A stretch of 64,000 nt of DNA from an uncultured Bacteroidaceae bacterium (GTDB taxonomy: Bacteria; Bacteroidota; Bacteroidia; Bacteroidales; Bacteroidaceae), in contig CAKQRW010000001.1 in the NCBI GenBank assembly GCA_934271655.1, positions 62,001 through 126,000 of the forward strand. The letters run 5' to 3'. The translations under genes were made by a program, and so were the position numbers. A model generated the notes under the pieces. That model searched no databases. It was not told the origin of the DNA and saw only the letters and a list, made by a program, of their open reading frames with translations. Below, piece after piece: positions 60,160 to 64,000 of the stretch (the stretch's first letter is position 1; each line of letters starts with the position of its first letter).

Positions 60160-62076
60160 CTATTCAGGCATTATCAAGTCCGCTATGCTCTCTGCGTCCA
60201 TCTTGCATATCTTCATCAGCTGAGGCACCGTGCCATGCTGCACGAACTGGTCTGGAATGCCCACACGCTTCACCTTGACATTGCTGAATCCGTTGTCATT
60301 GAGGTATTCCATCACCGCGTCTCCAAGTCCGCCAGCAATGACCCCATCTTCCACCGTGATGAGAGTGTCGCAGAGCGTGGCCGCCTCATGCAGCAGGTCT
60401 GTGTCTATAGGCTTGAGGAAACGCATGTCGTAGTGCGCCACACACAGTTTCTTGCCCTTGTTCATGGCCCTCATCTCAGCTATGCAGATAGCCTTGGAAG
60501 CCTCTGTGCCAAGCGGCCCGAGACTCAGCACCGCTATGTCGCGGCCTGGCCTGAGGCAACGTCCCTTGCCTACAGGCATCTCTTTCATCTCGCTGTGCCA
60601 TTCGACCACGCTGCCTCGGCCTCGCGGATAGCGTATGACAAACACGCCCTTGCCTGGAAGTTGCGCTGTGTACATCATGTCACGCAGCTCCATTTCATTA
60701 AGCGGTGACGCTATGGTGAGGTTAGGGATGGGTCTGAGAAAAGCCAAGTCAAAGGCTCCATGATGAGTGGGTCCGTCCTCTCCCACCAGCCCAGCCCTGT
60801 CAAGGCAAAGCACCATGTTGAGCCGCATAGATGCCGCATCATGTATTATGTTGTCATAGGCGCGCTGCATGAACGACGAGTATATGTTGCAGAAAGGCAT
60901 CAGCCCCTCCTTGGCCATGCCTCCCGAGAAAGTCACGGCGTGCCCCTCTGCTATGCCCACGTCAAAGACACGTGACGGCATGGCATTCATCATTATGTTC
61001 ATGGAGCAGCCTGTAGGCATGGCCGGCGTCACTCCCACTATCTTAGGATTTTTCCTGGCCAGCTCAAGGAGAGTTTGTCCAAAGACCTCCTGAAACTTTG
61101 GCGGGCGCGGCTTGCCGTCATCTGCCACAAGGCGTTCGCCCGACTCGCAGTCAAACTTGCCCGGAGCATGCCACACGGTGGCGTTCTGCTCAGCGGGCGC
61201 ATAGCCCTTGCCCTTGACCGTGTGTATGTGCAGGAGTTTGGGGCCCTTCATGTCTTTGATGGCAGAGAGGGTGCGGACCAGCTCTATCACGTCATTGCCA
61301 TCCTTCAGGCTGAAATATCTGATATCCATGCCCTCGAAGATGTTGCGCTGTCGTGTTATCACCGACTTGACGCTGTTGTTGAACCGTATGATGCCCTTTC
61401 GCCGGCTCTCGTTGAGGATTCCCCACTTGAAGAGCTTCTGCGATATCTTGAAACGTATGCTGTTGTATGTTGAGTTGGTAGTCAGTTCCAGCAGATAGTG
61501 CTCCATGCCTCCGACGCTGCGGTCTATCGACATATGATTGTCGTTTAGGATGATGAGCATGTCGTTTGGCGTGCTCGACGCATTGTTTATCCCTTCAAAA
61601 GCCAGTCCGCCGCTCATGGCTCCGTCACCGATGACAGCCACCACCTTGCGGTTCTCGTGGTTGAGGTTGGCCGCCACGGCCATGCCTAGAGCCGCAGAAA
61701 TGGAATTGCTGGCGTGTCCGCAGCAGAACGTGTCGTACTCGCTCTCATCAGGATGCGGAAAGGGCTTAAGACCGTTTAGCTTGCGGTTGGTGCAGAAGAC
61801 GTCACGGCGTCCCGTCAGGATCTTGTGTCCGTAGGCCTGGTGACCCACATCCCATACGATGCGGTCGTCTGGCGTGTTGAACACATAATGCAAGGCCACC
61901 GTCAGTTCCACCACACCAAGGCTCGACGCCAGATGTCCTGGATTGACAGCCAATTCCCTTATTATGTCGTTGCGCAGTTCATCACACACGAGAGGAAGTT
62001 CCTCCACCTTCAGCTTGCGCAGGTCGGCCGGATAGTCAATTCTATTTATATATTTATACTCTGTCTTGTTTTCCAT
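60160..62076 (-). CDS. dxs: 1-deoxy-D-xylulose-5-phosphate synthase
   Basis: The 638-residue protein has the thiamin diphosphate motif VIGDGAMSGGLAFEGINNAS, WDVGHQAYGHKILTGRRD with the key His, and the transketolase central and C-terminal domains with RAGLVGEDGPTHHGAFDLAFL and VEDGVIAGGLGDAV. It joins pyruvate and glyceraldehyde 3-phosphate in the first step of the MEP isoprenoid pathway. It is first in a minus-strand group with trkA and trkH. Confidence 0.96.
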   Translation of the reverse strand: MENKTEYKYINRIDYPADLRKLKVEELPLVCDELRNDIIRELAVNPGHLASSLGVVELTVALHYVFNTPDDRIVWDVGHQAYGHKILTGRRDVFCTNRKLNGLKPFPHPDESEYDTFCCGHASNSISAALGMAVAANLNHENRKVVAVIGDGAMSGGLAFEGINNASSTPNDMLIILNDNHMSIDRSVGGMEHYLLELTTNSTYNSIRFKISQKLFKWGILNESRRKGIIRFNNSVKSVITRQRNIFEGMDIRYFSLKDGNDVIELVRTLSAIKDMKGPKLLHIHTVKGKGYAPAEQNATVWHAPGKFDCESGERLVADDGKPRPPKFQEVFGQTLLELARKNPKIVGVTPAMPTGCSMNIMMNAMPSRVFDVGIAEGHAVTFSGGMAKEGLMPFCNIYSSFMQRAYDNIIHDAASMRLNMVLCLDRAGLVGEDGPTHHGAFDLAFLRPIPNLTIASPLNEMELRDMMYTAQLPGKGVFVIRYPRGRGSVVEWHSEMKEMPVGKGRCLRPGRDIAVLSLGPLGTEASKAICIAEMRAMNKGKKLCVAHYDMRFLKPIDTDLLHEAATLCDTLITVEDGVIAGGLGDAVMEYLNDNGFSNVKVKRVGIPDQFVQHGTVPQLMKICKMDAESIADLIMPE

Positions 62077-62095
62077 AAGAGACTCTTTATCTATG

Positions 62096-62103
62096 CAAAA
62101 TTA
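62096..62103 (-). promoter_or_regulatory. Candidate promoter -7 box of dxs-trkA-trkH
   Basis: On the minus strand TAATTTTG, which fits TAnnTTTG, 20 bases before the dxs start. A TTG lies about 23 bases upstream. Confidence 0.6.
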
Positions 62104-62296
62104 GTGATTTTTTTTAAAGAAACACTCAAAAAGGTGAAAATATTCATTTTCCGCGGTTTCTAACACCTTGCCTTGTCATATTACATGGTCATTTCCTTAT
62201 GGTCATTTATTAGTGCAAGAAGTGGCTGCACGAGCGCAGATGTCTGGCTTACTTCTATTTTTTCCAGAGAGAAACCGCAAGTTTCCTAAGAGACAG

Positions 62297-62341
62297 GTTC
62301 TTCAAGACGACTCCTTTACGTTCTTCAAGACGGCTCCTTTA
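62297..62341. repeat. 22-bp direct repeat pair
   Basis: Copies at 62297-62318 and 62320-62341 differ at one base; the unit begins GTTCTTCAAGACG and ends CTCCTTTA. Confidence 0.85.
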
Positions 62342-62413
62342 TGGATGTCTGGCCAACAGATACACATATTTCTTCGTGCATTTGAGAAGAGGTCAACTAC
62401 CGTCTGGGGGGGG

Positions 62414-62470
62414 AAAACAAAAAAAGCTTTCCAGCCAGGCGGATGACTTCCTCACCGTCAGCTGGAAAGC
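62414..62470 (-). terminator. Intrinsic terminator of the GH127 gene
   Basis: GCTTTCCAGC (62426-62435) pairs with GCTGGAAAGC (62461-62470). On the minus strand the stem is followed by TTTTTTTG, from the A run at 62414-62425. It lies 160 bases past the GH127 stop. Confidence 0.85.
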
Positions 62471-62543
62471 ATTTGCTAATGTTCGTTTTCATGTAGCGCA
62501 TCTATTCTGTGGCAGATGCTTGTCTTATAGTAAGTGGATGCCT

Positions 62544-62630
62544 CTGCATCACATTTTCAAGCAGACACCATGACTGCATCGCTTTTTCTAAGCAGATGCT
62601 CAGGGCTGCATCACATTTTCAAGCAGACAC
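62544..62630. repeat. 25-bp repeats on a 31-base step
   Basis: Perfect copies lie at 62544-62568 and 62606-62630, 62 bases apart, beginning CTGCATCACATTTTCAAGC. A diverged copy lies between them at 62574-62598, so the step is about 31 bases. The last copy abuts the GH127 stop codon. Confidence 0.88.
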
Positions 62631-64000
62631 TTATGGTTGCGCTTTCGTCTTCACAAGTCTCACTCCATATATCTGGCCGACCTGCTTGCCGTTTTTCGCC
62701 ACAAACTTCACTCTCACCTCTTTCTTACCCTTGAGCATAGAGGCTGGAATGGCATACTCCTCTGTCTTGAACTGCGTGGTCTTCCACTTGTGAGTGTTGT
62801 TCACACTTCTTACAAGCGCATCGTCCACCATTATGTCAAACTCGCATGTGCGCCATTCATCCTGTCCCCAGAAGGTGAGCTGAAGAGCCAATGCCTCATT
62901 GCCGCCTGTCTTCATCAGATAACTGAAATAATGCCCGTCACGCGCATCACGGAAGAAGACTCCCTCTGTGCTTCCTCTGTCAGACTGGTCAGTCTCCATG
63001 CGATGGTCCGTCTCAGGCTGCTGTTCTCCAGGCGACACCTTGTCCACGGTGCGGGCCTCCAGAGCCTCACGCGCCTTCTCCTTGCTTACCAAGTTGTCCA
63101 TATACGTCTTCTGGTTCTTATCATCGAGAGCCAGCCAGTACATCATATAGCGCGAGTCATGAATCTCGAAGAAAGGCTGCAGCTCGCCATTGATGGCGTT
63201 CATCATCTTGGTGGAGAGCGTGAAATGCAGCGGCTTGCCAGCCACAGGCTTCAAGTCCCTCGCCACGTCATCAATATTCTTTGGCATGAGAATAGGAGCC
63301 TTGTCGAGAGGCAGCTTCATTCCCCCGGCATACTGGCCGAAGCGACTGTCGTCTGCAATGAGAGAGCGGAGATCCTCTGTGCCAGTCTTCATGCCAAGAA
63401 GGATAGGGCCATACATGATGGCAACGTACTGAGGCACATTGGGCATGTGCTTGATGTAGGCATGCATAGGCATGGACACAGAGAGTTTGTCTCCCTTCTT
63501 CCATTTGCGGCTGATGCACACATAGCCATCCTTCTCCACGGTCTTGACGCTGAATCCCTCTCCCTTCACGGCAAATCCGTCACACCATTCCGGCTTGCGT
63601 ATCTTCAGCGTGAAGGTTCCCTTGCCCTTGGTGACGCTCACCTGCGCTGTCTCGGCATAGGGGAAGGCTGTCTCCTGCCTGATGACGATGCCGCGTTCCC
63701 TCCAGTTCAGTTCCGACGGCATGAACAGGTTCATGTAGAGCGCATCATCGGCCGGCACAGATCCCTTCGTGTGTGTCCAGGCAAACTGGCCATACTTGCC
63801 GTGATTCTCCATGCCTGTGCCCACACAGCACCACATGGCCATGTTGGGCGCAGAATAGTTGCGGTAGTGGCGCGGACGTGCCGACGTGAAATAGACGTAG
63901 CCGCCATGCTCCGGATGCTGCGTCGAGAGGATATGGTTATACATGGCCACCTCATAGAAGTCGCCATACATGCCATTGGGATTCTCACGGTTGAGAGCCT
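62631..64000 (-). CDS. GH127-type beta-L-arabinofuranosidase, C-terminal part (5' partial)
   Basis: The frame runs off the right edge; upstream codons from 63971 to 64000 read ALNRENPNG directly before MYGDFYEV, so that ATG is not the true start. The visible 456 or so residues include the end of the catalytic (alpha/alpha)6 domain, with the paired Cys of MWCCVGTGMENHGKYG, the zinc and nucleophile site of GH127, then a beta-sandwich region and a C-terminal domain similar to DUF6805 with the HRMETDQSDRGSTEGVFFRD motif. The enzyme releases beta-arabinofuranose from plant glycans. With the GH43 genes at the left end it suggests arabinan or arabinose-glycan use. A terminator follows its stop. Confidence 0.85.
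   Translation of the reverse strand, partial: ALNRENPNGMYGDFYEVAMYNHILSTQHPEHGGYVYFTSARPRHYRNYSAPNMAMWCCVGTGMENHGKYGQFAWTHTKGSVPADDALYMNLFMPSELNWRERGIVIRQETAFPYAETAQVSVTKGKGTFTLKIRKPEWCDGFAVKGEGFSVKTVEKDGYVCISRKWKKGDKLSVSMPMHAYIKHMPNVPQYVAIMYGPILLGMKTGTEDLRSLIADDSRFGQYAGGMKLPLDKAPILMPKNIDDVARDLKPVAGKPLHFTLSTKMMNAINGELQPFFEIHDSRYMMYWLALDDKNQKTYMDNLVSKEKAREALEARTVDKVSPGEQQPETDHRMETDQSDRGSTEGVFFRDARDGHYFSYLMKTGGNEALALQLTFWGQDEWRTCEFDIMVDDALVRSVNNTHKWKTTQFKTEEYAIPASMLKGKKEVRVKFVAKNGKQVGQIYGVRLVKTKAQP

Larger units (their letters stand above)
62077..62630. other. 554-base intergenic region with repeats and a terminator
   Basis: No credible gene. It contains the dxs promoter, a 22-bp repeat pair (62297-62341), the terminator of the GH127 gene (62414-62470) and a 25-bp repeat group (62544-62630) that ends at the GH127 stop. 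Confidence 0.7.

Overview
The window is chromosomal DNA from a member of the Bacteroidales, most likely a Prevotella-like species. The sequence shows paired SusC/SusD proteins, DUF4374 and DUF4954 proteins, many TonB-dependent receptors, Bacteroidales-type fumarase and Trk genes, and repeated promoter -7 boxes of the Bacteroidetes form TAnnTTTG (at least 15 well-placed examples). No rRNA, tRNA, transposase, phage gene or CRISPR array was found.

Layout. 1-3.1 kb: two GH43 glycosidase genes, the first cut by the left edge. 3.2-6.4 kb (minus strand): a metal locus with a regulator that fuses a CxxC metal-binding domain to an AraC helix-turn-helix, a TonB receptor and a small secreted HMA protein. 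6.7-12.2 kb: a cobalamin riboswitch heading a TonB receptor, a DUF4374 lipoprotein and a PepSY membrane protein. 12.6-22.3 kb: a five-gene operon of a metzincin-type metalloprotease, SusC, SusD, a secreted propeller-like protein and a C10 cysteine peptidase, ended by an intrinsic terminator; this looks like a protein or peptide capture system. 22.4-26.1 kb: etfB-etfA-acyl-CoA dehydrogenase. 26.2-30.5 kb: a fimbrillin-like lipoprotein, a 700-base repeat-packed gap, and two minus-strand membrane protein genes that share an upstream element. 30.7-35.9 kb: an M18 aminopeptidase, a CE8 pectinesterase and a copper P-type ATPase that appears to lack its nucleotide-binding domain.

36-45.6 kb: two small unknown genes, carB, pyrH, pyrE, an SRPBCC protein, argH and an aldo/keto reductase; carbamoyl phosphate feeds both the pyrimidine and arginine branches. 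45.8-49.7 kb: a lipoprotein with a four-cysteine cluster overlapping a flippase, then class I fumarase. 50.0-54.1 kb: frr, rsgA, a TPR protein and hflX, a ribosome recycling and assembly group. 54.2-56.8 kb: a DUF4954 beta-helix protein and a secreted YhcH-family protein. 57.0-62.1 kb (minus strand): dxs-trkA-trkH. 62.6-64.0 kb: a GH127-type beta-L-arabinofuranosidase cut by the right edge.

The most notable points are the shortened CopA-type ATPase and its duplicated palindromic upstream element, the metal-domain/AraC regulator, a Xus-like gene trio placed under a B12 riboswitch, the protease-SusCD operon, the matching 21-base elements before the two PepSY-region genes, and an unusual density of short intergenic repeats, several with a step of 62-68 bases. 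Plant-polysaccharide enzymes at both ends and in the middle (GH43, GH127, CE8) suggest use of pectin and arabinan. Functional calls rest on reading the sequence without database searches.
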